In this document: one piece after another, positions 46,376 through 53,805 of the stretch | How positions within the stretch are numbered: position 1 is the stretch's first letter | Layout of the letters: the number at the start of each line of letters is the position of its first letter | Position numbers and translations under genes: made by a program | Source: JAHZKN01 sp965250205 | GTDB taxonomy: Bacteria; Pseudomonadota; Alphaproteobacteria; Rhizobiales; Hyphomicrobiaceae | NCBI GenBank assembly: GCA_965250205.1 | Contig: CBDFNK010000021.1 | Span: forward strand, 62,001 to 126,000 | Direction of reading: 5' to 3' | Length of the DNA: 64,000 bases | The notes under the pieces: model-generated | What the model was told of the DNA's origin: nothing | What the model saw: only the letters and a program-made list of their open reading frames with translations | Databases searched by the model: none

Positions 46376-46406
46376 AAAAACCCTGTCTTAAAGACAGGGT
46401 TTTTTT
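46376..46406. terminator. Intrinsic terminator between nfu and the nitroreductase gene
   Basis: ACCCTGTCTT and AAGACAGGGT form a 10-bp stem with flanking A and T runs, so it works in both directions. On the minus strand it terminates the nfu transcript. Confidence 0.9.
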
Positions 46407-46441
46407 TAGTTGCTACCACAAAGTAGGCGGCATGAAAGCCG

Positions 46442-46993
46442 CTAAACAGCCTGTACTTCTTGCACTTCAGGGCAGAAATGCTTCAGGAGGTTTTCAATGC
46501 CATGACGCAGTGTGGCTGTTGAACTTGGGCACCCTGAGCACGCGCCGCGCATGTGCAAATAGACGATACCGTCGCGAAAACCTGAAAAGGTAATGTCACC
46601 GCCATCCTGCGCCACGGCCGGGCGAACCCGCGTATCAAGCAAGTCTTTAATGGTTGCAACAACGTCTTCATCTTTAGGGTCGTAGCTGGTGCCGGCCTCA
46701 TCATTGCCTGAGTCTGCAACAACATCTGCACCTGACATATAATGTTCCATAATCGCACCGAGCACCATCGGTTTTAGATTCTGCCAGTCAACTTCGCCTT
46801 TGGTGACCGAGATGAAATCTGAGCCCAGGAACACACCCTCGACGCCTTCAATTTCAAAAATGCGCGAGGCAAGCGGTGATGGTGCCGCGTCAGACTGCGT
46901 GCGAAAATCAGCAGTGCCCTGTGCCAGCACCTGCTTGCCGGGGGCAAATTTCAGCGTAGCTGGGTTAGGTGTGGCTTCTGTTTGAATAAACAT
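46442..46993 (-). CDS. nfu: NifU-family iron-sulfur carrier
   Basis: 183 residues. The N-terminal Nfu_N domain (FIQTEATPNPATLKFAPGK, FLGSDFISVTKGEVDW) and a C-terminal NifU domain with GACSGCPSST (CxxC) deliver 4Fe-4S clusters. Target enzymes could include MiaB in this window. The upstream region has an Irr-box-like palindrome, suggesting iron regulation. Followed by a strong terminator, it is probably transcribed alone. Confidence 0.92.
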   Translation of the reverse strand: MFIQTEATPNPATLKFAPGKQVLAQGTADFRTQSDAAPSPLASRIFEIEGVEGVFLGSDFISVTKGEVDWQNLKPMVLGAIMEHYMSGADVVADSGNDEAGTSYDPKDEDVVATIKDLLDTRVRPAVAQDGGDITFSGFRDGIVYLHMRGACSGCPSSTATLRHGIENLLKHFCPEVQEVQAV

Positions 46994-47090
46994 CCGAAGG
47001 AACTCCCTCAGGGGTTGAGTGTGGTTCTAGATGGCTTCAGGGCATTTGACCGCTTTGTGGGGCCAAGTGCAGCCCATCTGGCACCGCTAG

Positions 47091-47107
47091 TTTAGAATTA
47101 TTCTATA
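47091..47107. promoter_or_regulatory. Irr-box-like palindrome
   Basis: TTTAGAATTATTCTATA differs at one base from the iron control element consensus (TTTAGAA-YNR-TTCTAAA) bound by Irr in Rhizobiales. It lies 98 bases upstream of nfu on the minus strand and 42 bases upstream of a short plus-strand ORF. Motif match is seen; regulation is inferred. Confidence 0.4.
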
Positions 47108-47148
47108 GATTAAGAAGCATCGCAGCAATTGTCGAGGAGTTTTGCATC

Positions 47149-47256
47149 ATGAACCCACCCAAAACCACCTCTGAAACCGGTCATCAACGGCTCTTTTGGC
47201 CTGGCGAGACCCAGGTCGGGTCAGGTCAGGTCAGGTCAGGTCATCGCCTAGGCTAA
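47149..47256 (+). CDS. Possible 35-residue peptide ORF
   Basis: ATG 47149 has GAGGAG 10 bases upstream. It begins MNPPKTTSETGHQRLFWPGE and ends at TAA 47256 after a GGTCA repeat encoded as SGQVRSGH. It overlaps the last 9 bases of the usp gene on the other strand. The ribosome site and Irr-like box upstream are the only support. I recognise no homologue. Confidence 0.25.
   Translation: MNPPKTTSETGHQRLFWPGETQVGSGQVRSGHRLG
47219..47243 (+). repeat. GGTCA pentanucleotide repeat, five units
   Basis: Five perfect GGTCA units just beyond the usp stop codon. Slippage-prone. Confidence 0.95.
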
Positions 47257-47748
47257 AGCTATGATTTCCTCAAATTCAAGATTTCCCGGCACAATCGTTA
47301 TGGGGATCGGAAACGAACCTGCTGCTTTACCGGCCGCCAAAGAGGATACCAAGGGCCCCGGGCCCTCTGCTTCCGTAGCCGCGCCCAAAACAAGGATCGC
47401 GATGTCCTCATCTTCATCAATCAGTCTCTCAAGCTCTTCTGATTTCACCCCCTCACAGATCACTTCTTCTGAGGCAATGTCTTCAAAACCGGCTTGATTG
47501 AGCTTGCGGCGCGCCAACCGGAACTTCGCTTTAGCTGTCTGTGTTTCTTCTTCGAGCTGGGCTTCGCGCACCTTAATCCAATGTTGGAATTGCTGTGGCT
47601 CAACCACATACGCCATCACAATGGAGCCAGAAGAGTGCTTGATACGACTAGCAGCATAAAACAACGCGGCATCCACCTCATGGCTCTCATCGATAACCAA
47701 AAGGAATTTGCGGCGGTGACCATCTTCAAAACTTCTACGTTTTTTCAT
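47248..47748 (-). CDS. Universal stress protein
   Basis: 166 residues. It shows the UspA fold with LLVIDESHEVDAALFYAASR, IAILVLGAATEAEGPGPLVS and a terminal PIPITIVPG strand. ATP-binding G-2x-G-9x-G is only partly recognisable. A basic N-terminus (MKKRRSFEDGHRRK) is added. It is in the usual place between nfu and trpS in Rhizobiales. Function in stress adaptation is family knowledge. Confidence 0.85.
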   Translation of the reverse strand: MKKRRSFEDGHRRKFLLVIDESHEVDAALFYAASRIKHSSGSIVMAYVVEPQQFQHWIKVREAQLEEETQTAKAKFRLARRKLNQAGFEDIASEEVICEGVKSEELERLIDEDEDIAILVLGAATEAEGPGPLVSSLAAGKAAGSFPIPITIVPGNLEFEEIIALA

Positions 47749-47866
47749 GAGACTATGCTGCCATGGCCGAGCTTGACCGACAACACACCAATCGTATGTT
47801 TAGCGTGACAAATCCCAATGAATTCGATGTTTTGCGGGTCAATGCGCATCGTGCACAGTCATTTGG

Positions 47867-48910
47867 CTAACTTTTTGGTCCAACAAAGCCGACAATGTCG
47901 CGCAGCTGTTTCATGATTGGGTCCGCAATTGCGCGCGCGCGCTCAGCGCCATCAATCAAGATGCGATCAAGGTCTTCAGGGCTATCCAGCAGACGCCGGA
48001 TTTCAGCACCAACCGGCTCCAGCTTGGCCACAGACGACTCACCGAGCCGCGTTTTAAATTCCGAGAACTGCAACCCACCGATATCTTTGAGCGCTTCACC
48101 AACGGACTTGCTTTCAAGTGCCGCATAAATGCCAACTAGGTTTTGAGCTTCCGGCCGCTCTTTCAGCCCGGCTTCTTCACTTGGCAGTGCCTCTGGGTCC
48201 GTCTTGGCTTTCTTAATCTTGCGCGCAATCGTGTCAGCATCATCCGTCAAGTTGATACGCGACAAATCAGATGGATCGGACTTTGACATTTTCTTTTTGC
48301 CATCGCGCAAACTCATGACGCGCGTGCCAGGGCCCGTAATAACAGGCTCCGGCATCGGAAAGAAATTGCCGTCTTCATAACCCGCCGCAACAATAGACGG
48401 TCTAAAGTCATTGTTGAACTTTTGCGCGATATCACGCGCCAATTCGATATGTTGTTTTTGATCTTCTCCGACCGGCACGTGCGTGGCTTGATAGGCAAGA
48501 ATGTCTGCGGCCATCAAATTTGGATAAGCATAAAGTCCAACTGATGCTTTTTCGCGGTCCTTGCCTGCCTTCTCTTTAAATTGTGTCATACGATTGAGCC
48601 AGCCAAGGCGGGCGACGCAATTAAAAATCCATGCCAATTCTGCATGGGCTGTCACTTGGCTCTGATTGAACAGAATGCTCTTTTTAGGATCGAGGCCCGA
48701 TGCGATGTAGGATGCTGCCACAAGACGCGTTGCTTGGCGCAGCTGTGCTGGGTCCTGCCACACAGTGATCGCGTGCAGATCAACAACACAATAGATGCAC
48801 TCGCGTGTCTTCTGCCACTCGATCCACTGCAACATCGCACCCAGGTAGTTGCCAAGGTGCAGACTGCCGGTCGGTTGCATACCGGAAAAAACGCGTTCTT
48901 TGTGGGCCAT
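47867..48910 (-). CDS. trpS: Tryptophanyl-tRNA synthetase
   Basis: 347 residues. The HIGH-type motif is GSLHLGNYLGAM at about 15-26, and KKKMSKSDPSD is the KMSKS loop. The rest matches class Ic bacterial TrpRS in length. A short type B repeat lies in its leader, 13 bases upstream of the start, so it is part of the mRNA 5' end if the promoter is upstream of it. Confidence 0.97.
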   Translation of the reverse strand: MAHKERVFSGMQPTGSLHLGNYLGAMLQWIEWQKTRECIYCVVDLHAITVWQDPAQLRQATRLVAASYIASGLDPKKSILFNQSQVTAHAELAWIFNCVARLGWLNRMTQFKEKAGKDREKASVGLYAYPNLMAADILAYQATHVPVGEDQKQHIELARDIAQKFNNDFRPSIVAAGYEDGNFFPMPEPVITGPGTRVMSLRDGKKKMSKSDPSDLSRINLTDDADTIARKIKKAKTDPEALPSEEAGLKERPEAQNLVGIYAALESKSVGEALKDIGGLQFSEFKTRLGESSVAKLEPVGAEIRRLLDSPEDLDRILIDGAERARAIADPIMKQLRDIVGFVGPKS

Positions 48911-48922
48911 CAGGTCCTCTCC

Positions 48923-48976
48923 AGAGCAACCTGCCTTTGATAAAAGGCAGTTACGTTGCTCGAATACTTCGATCTA
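48923..48976 (+). repeat. Type B repeat, short copy in the trpS leader
   Basis: AGAGCAACCTGCC...GGCAG..GTTGCTC (imperfect palindrome with CTGCCTTT/AAAGGCAG at the centre) followed by AATACTTCGATCTAG. It keeps the palindromic arm and terminal GATCTAG of the type B element. Confidence 0.65.
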
Positions 48977-49064
48977 GATATGGCGCGCGTTATGACGTGG
49001 CTGTCGGGTGTTGGCAAGCCATTGATTTAGAGCTTGAGGTTGGTGACAAATTTCGAGAACCATT

Positions 49065-49171
49065 GATCAAACCGCCTCAAATCGGAATCGATTGTGAGCG
49101 GATAATTTAATCTACTTCAATAAGTTAGAGCAATTCATCTGCGTTCGATTAAATGCTAGACTTGCTCTAAC
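49065..49171 (-). repeat. Type B repeat, copy 2, supplies the murJ stop codon
   Basis: GATCAAACCGCC.., TTAATCTACTT and GTTAGAGCAA..TTGCTCTAAC line up with the reverse complement of 21492-21630, without the inserted 25-bp CCAACAC palindrome. The last bases GTTAGAGC give murJ its TAG stop at 49169-49167. Confidence 0.75.
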
Positions 49172-50744
49172 CGCGGCCGACTACAGCCTTAATCTGACGT
49201 GGCGTGACGACGCCTGTTGCCAACAGCACGCTACCAAAGACAGCCAGGCCTGCACCCACCAAGGCGCCGATCGCGCCAAATTGCACAAGCACACCATTGC
49301 CAGGCGCAAAAGAGGGATCAAGCACCGCCATCAACCACCAAATAACAAGCCCCATCACCACACTCGCCAAACCGATCATCATCATATTGCGCCAAAGGTC
49401 TGCATCAGGGCTGAGTTCCTTAGTCGACCGCAATGTGCGCCACAGTAATATGGCGTTGCACCAACCGGCAACAGAGGTTGCGATAGCGATGCCAACGTGT
49501 GGCATCCAACCCCAGGCACGGAACAGAAAGAAGAGACCCAGTGACAACACAACATTGATCACCAAATTAATGCCAGCAAAGTACATCGGTGTTTTGGTAT
49601 CTTCACGGGCGAAGAACGCCGGTTGCAACACTTTGATCAAAACAAATGCAGGCAAGCCAACTGCAAAAGCAGACAACGCGGCCGCGGCAGGGGGGGTGTC
49701 GACGGCTGCAAACGCACCGCGCTCAAACAATACCCTGATAATTGGTTCGGCGGCCAGGTAGAGCGCAACTGCTGCTGGCAGCGTTAACAGCAACGCAAAT
49801 TCAATGGAACGATTTTGACTGGCCATGACGGCTGCTTTGTCACCGGCGCGTAGGTTGCGCACCAAATCCGGCAGCAGCACAACGCCAACAGCGACACCAA
49901 CGATGCCGAGCGGCATCTGGTAGAGCCGATCCGCGTAATAGAGATAGGACACAGCACCTGCCTGCAACGAGGCGATTATGGTGCCGACCACAATATTGAT
50001 TTGTGTGATGCCACCAGAAATGACACCGGGAATTCCAAGTTGCACCAAGCGCCGCACCGACTCCGTATAGCGCGGCCAACCTAGATTCAACCGAATCCCT
50101 GCATTCTTTACACCAAACCAAAGAGCAGCAAGCTGAGCGAAGCCCGCTATCAAAACGCCAATCGCCAACAGATAACCCGCCTCAGGGAGACGTGAAAAAC
50201 CCATCTGGATAGCGAGCAAAATTGTTGCGATCAAAACCACATTCAAAATAATGGGTGCTGCAGCCGCCAACCAAAACCGCTGCATGGCATTCAAGATGCC
50301 AGACAGCATCGCCACCAGCGACATACATAGTAAATACGGAAACGCGATCTGGGTCAGGGAAACGGCCAGGTCATACTTGGCCTTGTCGCCATAAAATCCA
50401 GGTGCCAAGAGATACATCAGCCAAGGCATCGCCAACATGGCCAAAGCACTAAAGACGATCAGCGCCCACAACAGAACCGAACCCACCTCCTGGGCAAAAA
50501 CACGGGCACTTTCCTCACCCTCCTCCGTGATCCGTTTTCCATAGAGCGGAACAAAAGCAGCGTTGAATGCACCTTCTGCGAACAAGCGCCGAAACAGATT
50601 TGGAAATCGGAACGCAACAAAAAAGGCATCGGCAACGAGGCCCGAACCCAGTGCGGCGGCTATAAGGATATCTCTGAAAAAGCCGAGCACGCGGCTGACC
50701 ATCGTCAAGCCGCCAACAGTTGCAAAGGCACGATAGAGTTTCAT
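49167..50744 (-). CDS. murJ: Lipid II flippase MurJ
   Basis: 525 residues with about fourteen membrane segments. AFFVAFRFPNLFRRLFAEGA (the ArgArg/Arg triplet region in TM1-2) and RNRSIEFALLLTLPAAVALY are typical of the MviN/MurJ family, which flips lipid II across the inner membrane. Its stop codon is within a type B repeat. It lies between glnD and trpS, as is usual in Rhizobiales. Confidence 0.95.
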   Translation of the reverse strand: MKLYRAFATVGGLTMVSRVLGFFRDILIAAALGSGLVADAFFVAFRFPNLFRRLFAEGAFNAAFVPLYGKRITEEGEESARVFAQEVGSVLLWALIVFSALAMLAMPWLMYLLAPGFYGDKAKYDLAVSLTQIAFPYLLCMSLVAMLSGILNAMQRFWLAAAAPIILNVVLIATILLAIQMGFSRLPEAGYLLAIGVLIAGFAQLAALWFGVKNAGIRLNLGWPRYTESVRRLVQLGIPGVISGGITQINIVVGTIIASLQAGAVSYLYYADRLYQMPLGIVGVAVGVVLLPDLVRNLRAGDKAAVMASQNRSIEFALLLTLPAAVALYLAAEPIIRVLFERGAFAAVDTPPAAAALSAFAVGLPAFVLIKVLQPAFFAREDTKTPMYFAGINLVINVVLSLGLFFLFRAWGWMPHVGIAIATSVAGWCNAILLWRTLRSTKELSPDADLWRNMMMIGLASVVMGLVIWWLMAVLDPSFAPGNGVLVQFGAIGALVGAGLAVFGSVLLATGVVTPRQIKAVVGRG

Positions 50745-50837
50745 CTTCAGTGAGGCTTACTTGACGACGAACCAGAGGGCAAGGCCCTCCAGTATATAAG
50801 AGCTAGGAGCGTTTCACGATATTGAGGACGGCGCGCA

Positions 50838-50942
50838 CTAGATCCACTTGCGAAAAGTTGATCGCCAGTCATGAGATGGAGTCTTGGGATAGAGCGTCGA
50901 GAAAATAGATTCGCTGGCATGAGAAAAGGCTCAACACTCTAG
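50838..50942 (-). repeat. Type A repeat, inverted and shortened
   Basis: CTAGATCCACTTGCGAAAAG.., GGGATAGAGCGTCGAG.. and ..AAAAGGCTCAACACTCTAG match the reverse complement of 2846-2976 with an internal deletion of about 25 bases. It lies in the glnD-murJ gap. Confidence 0.7.
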
Positions 50943-50952
50943 AACCGTCGGG

Positions 50953-53742
50953 CTAGGCTTTCAAAGCTTTCAGCATCTTTTTAGTGATCTCATCCTTCTT
51001 GCTCTGACGCGCAATTTTTCCACCCGTCAAATCTGATACATAAAATACGTCAAAAGCTTTTTCACCGTGCGTGGTAATGTGGGCAGAGTTGATGTCGAGG
51101 GATAAATCGGAAATCGTGCTCGTCAATTGATAAAGCAATCCCGGCCGGTCAAGCCCCTGCACTTCAATAACAGTGAACTGCTCGGACACGGCATTGTCGA
51201 TGACGACCTTCGGCTCAACAGTAAATGCATCAATCTTTTTGTTCTTCCTTTTTCTCTGCTGCTTCAAAAGCTCTTGCAGAGTACGTTCACTTTTCAAAAT
51301 ACTGTCAATCGTATCTCCAATGCGCGCACCTCGGCGCAACTCATCGGCATCGTCATCAAATTCACGTTCAAGGTGAAAGCTGTCGATGGCGAACCCATCA
51401 CGCGTCGTCGCAATATGGGCACCTGCAATATTGGCACTGTTGGCCGCGCAGGCTCCTGCAAATAAAGCCAACAACCTTGGATGGTTGGGGGCATAAATAT
51501 TCAGGTCCGTGATGGCTGTGAAAGCATCGGTTGTGCAATCGACCGCAAATTGCAGGTTTTCTTCACGCGCTCGACGGTGCAATTTGGCGTGCGCAATCTG
51601 ACGGTCAAACTCCGTTCTTTGCCAATATTCTGAGAAAAGAAGCGAGGTAAAGGCATAGATGTCTTCTGTCGACCAATCGTGTAGCGCCTCACGTAATTTT
51701 TCCTTGGCATCACGAACAACGGCTGTCGGGCTGGTATCATCCGCGCCTTGATCGAGAAAGGTTTTTGTCTCGTGATAAAGCGAACGTAATAGTTGTCCTT
51801 TCCAGCCCGTCCATACACCGGGACCAACTGCACGGATATCAGCAACTGTCAGAAGCAGAAGGAGGTTTAATCGCTCAACATCTCCAACAACGGTGGCAAA
51901 ATCACTGATTGTCTTGGGGTCTGAAATATCGCGCCGCTCGGAAACAAGGCTCATGGTGAGGTGTTCAGCAATCAACCAAACAACTAACTTGGTTTCTTCA
52001 TCCGTCATACCAAAACGGGGGCATAGTTCCGCCGCGATGCGCGCACCAACAACCGAGTGGTCTTCATCGCGGCCCTTGCCAATATCATGCAGGAAGACGG
52101 CAACAAACAATGCGCGGCGATTCTTGATCGTGCCGATGATTTTGGTTGAAAGCGGCACCTCTTCTTCAAGCCCGCCATCTTCAACATCGGTCAGCATCTC
52201 GACGGTACGCAGCAGATGCTCGTCAATCGTGAAATGGTGATACATATTGAATTGCATCATTGCCACGATGTGACCGAAGTCTGGCACAAAGCGACCGAGA
52301 ACACCGGCTTCGTTCATCCGCCTTAAGGTGGCAGCAGGATGATCATTGCTGGTCAACAACTCCAGAAATATTCTGTTGGCTTCTTTATTATTGCGGAGCT
52401 TATCGTCAATTAGATGCAGTGAGCCACGCAATAGTCGAATGGCATTTGGGTGCAGAAACGTGTGAGTCGTCTCTGCGTGGAGAAAAAAGCGGATGAGATT
52501 GACGGGATCGTTTTTAAATACATTAACGTTCGCGACATTAAGGCGATCACTGTCAATTCGGAAATCTGTGCGCTCTCGAATTTGACGCCGCGTTCGCCAA
52601 TTCAACGGATTGAGCATCTTATTCATGCCGGGCGATGACTTGAGCTGTTGCATCTCGAGAGCGGTACAAAGAATGGTCGTTAGATCGCCAACATCTTTGG
52701 CGACCAAAAAATAGTGCTTCATAAAGCGCTCAACGGACCTCAATCCGCCGCGATCTTGATAGCCAAGCAAGTCTGCGAGAACAGGTTGATATTCAAACGT
52801 TAGCCGCTCTTCCGCCTGCCCGGTCACAAAGTGCAAAAAACACCGAACGGTCCAGAGAAAATCTTCACACCGCCTGAACGTCACCATTTCAGCGTGGGTG
52901 AAGATTCCATCTGCCACTGCTTCCTCACCCACAGATCTACCGAAAAGATAAGTCGAAATCCAATGCAGCGTGTGCAGATCTCGCAAACCACCCTTGCCGT
53001 CCTTTACATTTGGCTCAACAAGGTAGCGGGATTCACCGGCCCGCACGTGGCGCTCATCTCGTTCCTGCATTTTTGCGTCAACAAATGAGCGCGCCGTGCC
53101 TTGAACAACATCCTGCCGAAACCGCGACTTCAGTTCATCAAACAGCGTCTCATCACCATGGATTAACCACATATCAAGAAGTGCGGTACAAATTGTGGAA
53201 TCGTCTCGGGCCAGCTTAACGCACTGATCAACTGTGCGCGTGGCGTGACCAACCTTAAATCCAATGTCCCATAGTATGTAGAGAATACACTCGGTGACAC
53301 TCTCGCCCCACGGGGTTTGCTTGTAGGGCAACAGAAACAATAGATCGATATCAGACTTTGGCGCGAGAAGATCACGCCCATAGCCACCTGTCGCAATAAT
53401 GGCCATGCGTTCGGCATCAGATGGGTTTGTCGCCCGATAAACATGCGTTGTTATGTAATCATAAATCAGGCTGATCAGGGCATCTTGAAACTGGGCAAGC
53501 CCGTTGGCACAGTGTCGTCCGTTATGATCGGATTCTAATTGTGCCCGCGAACTCCGATGAGCTTCCTCGACAAGTGTCTTCAAGCGCTCAAGAACCTTAG
53601 GCCGGGCCGCCTCTGCATTTTCGTTGGCGTTAAAAAGCCCTGTCAGCTCCACGCGCAACGCATGGGGATCAAAAAAGAGATCGTTCTGGGCGACCGGAGT
53701 GTCCATTTCAGCCTTTGTGTTGTGTGAGCCGAAGAATCGCAA
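50953..53742 (-). CDS. glnD: Bifunctional uridylyltransferase/uridylyl-removing enzyme
   Basis: 929 residues. Nucleotidyltransferase domain: ATGGYGRDLLAPKSDIDLLF (about 120-140). HD domain: FVAVFLHDIGKGRDEDHS. Two C-terminal ACT domains sense glutamine (one starts near VIEVQGLDRPGLLYQLTSTI). It uridylylates PII when glutamine is low. The mutS-glnD-murJ order is conserved in Rhizobiales. Confidence 0.97.
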   Translation of the reverse strand: MRFFGSHNTKAEMDTPVAQNDLFFDPHALRVELTGLFNANENAEAARPKVLERLKTLVEEAHRSSRAQLESDHNGRHCANGLAQFQDALISLIYDYITTHVYRATNPSDAERMAIIATGGYGRDLLAPKSDIDLLFLLPYKQTPWGESVTECILYILWDIGFKVGHATRTVDQCVKLARDDSTICTALLDMWLIHGDETLFDELKSRFRQDVVQGTARSFVDAKMQERDERHVRAGESRYLVEPNVKDGKGGLRDLHTLHWISTYLFGRSVGEEAVADGIFTHAEMVTFRRCEDFLWTVRCFLHFVTGQAEERLTFEYQPVLADLLGYQDRGGLRSVERFMKHYFLVAKDVGDLTTILCTALEMQQLKSSPGMNKMLNPLNWRTRRQIRERTDFRIDSDRLNVANVNVFKNDPVNLIRFFLHAETTHTFLHPNAIRLLRGSLHLIDDKLRNNKEANRIFLELLTSNDHPAATLRRMNEAGVLGRFVPDFGHIVAMMQFNMYHHFTIDEHLLRTVEMLTDVEDGGLEEEVPLSTKIIGTIKNRRALFVAVFLHDIGKGRDEDHSVVGARIAAELCPRFGMTDEETKLVVWLIAEHLTMSLVSERRDISDPKTISDFATVVGDVERLNLLLLLTVADIRAVGPGVWTGWKGQLLRSLYHETKTFLDQGADDTSPTAVVRDAKEKLREALHDWSTEDIYAFTSLLFSEYWQRTEFDRQIAHAKLHRRAREENLQFAVDCTTDAFTAITDLNIYAPNHPRLLALFAGACAANSANIAGAHIATTRDGFAIDSFHLEREFDDDADELRRGARIGDTIDSILKSERTLQELLKQQRKRKNKKIDAFTVEPKVVIDNAVSEQFTVIEVQGLDRPGLLYQLTSTISDLSLDINSAHITTHGEKAFDVFYVSDLTGGKIARQSKKDEITKKMLKALKA

Positions 53743-53805
53743 AGTGTTGGTTTAAATAGTTCAAAACCGGTGATGATTTACGATATGCCCGTCCATCAAT
53801 AATGG

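Noticed and set aside
47219..47243. CRISPR-like array
   Set aside because: GGTCA x5 is a simple repeat without spacers; no CRISPR array or cas gene occurs in the window.
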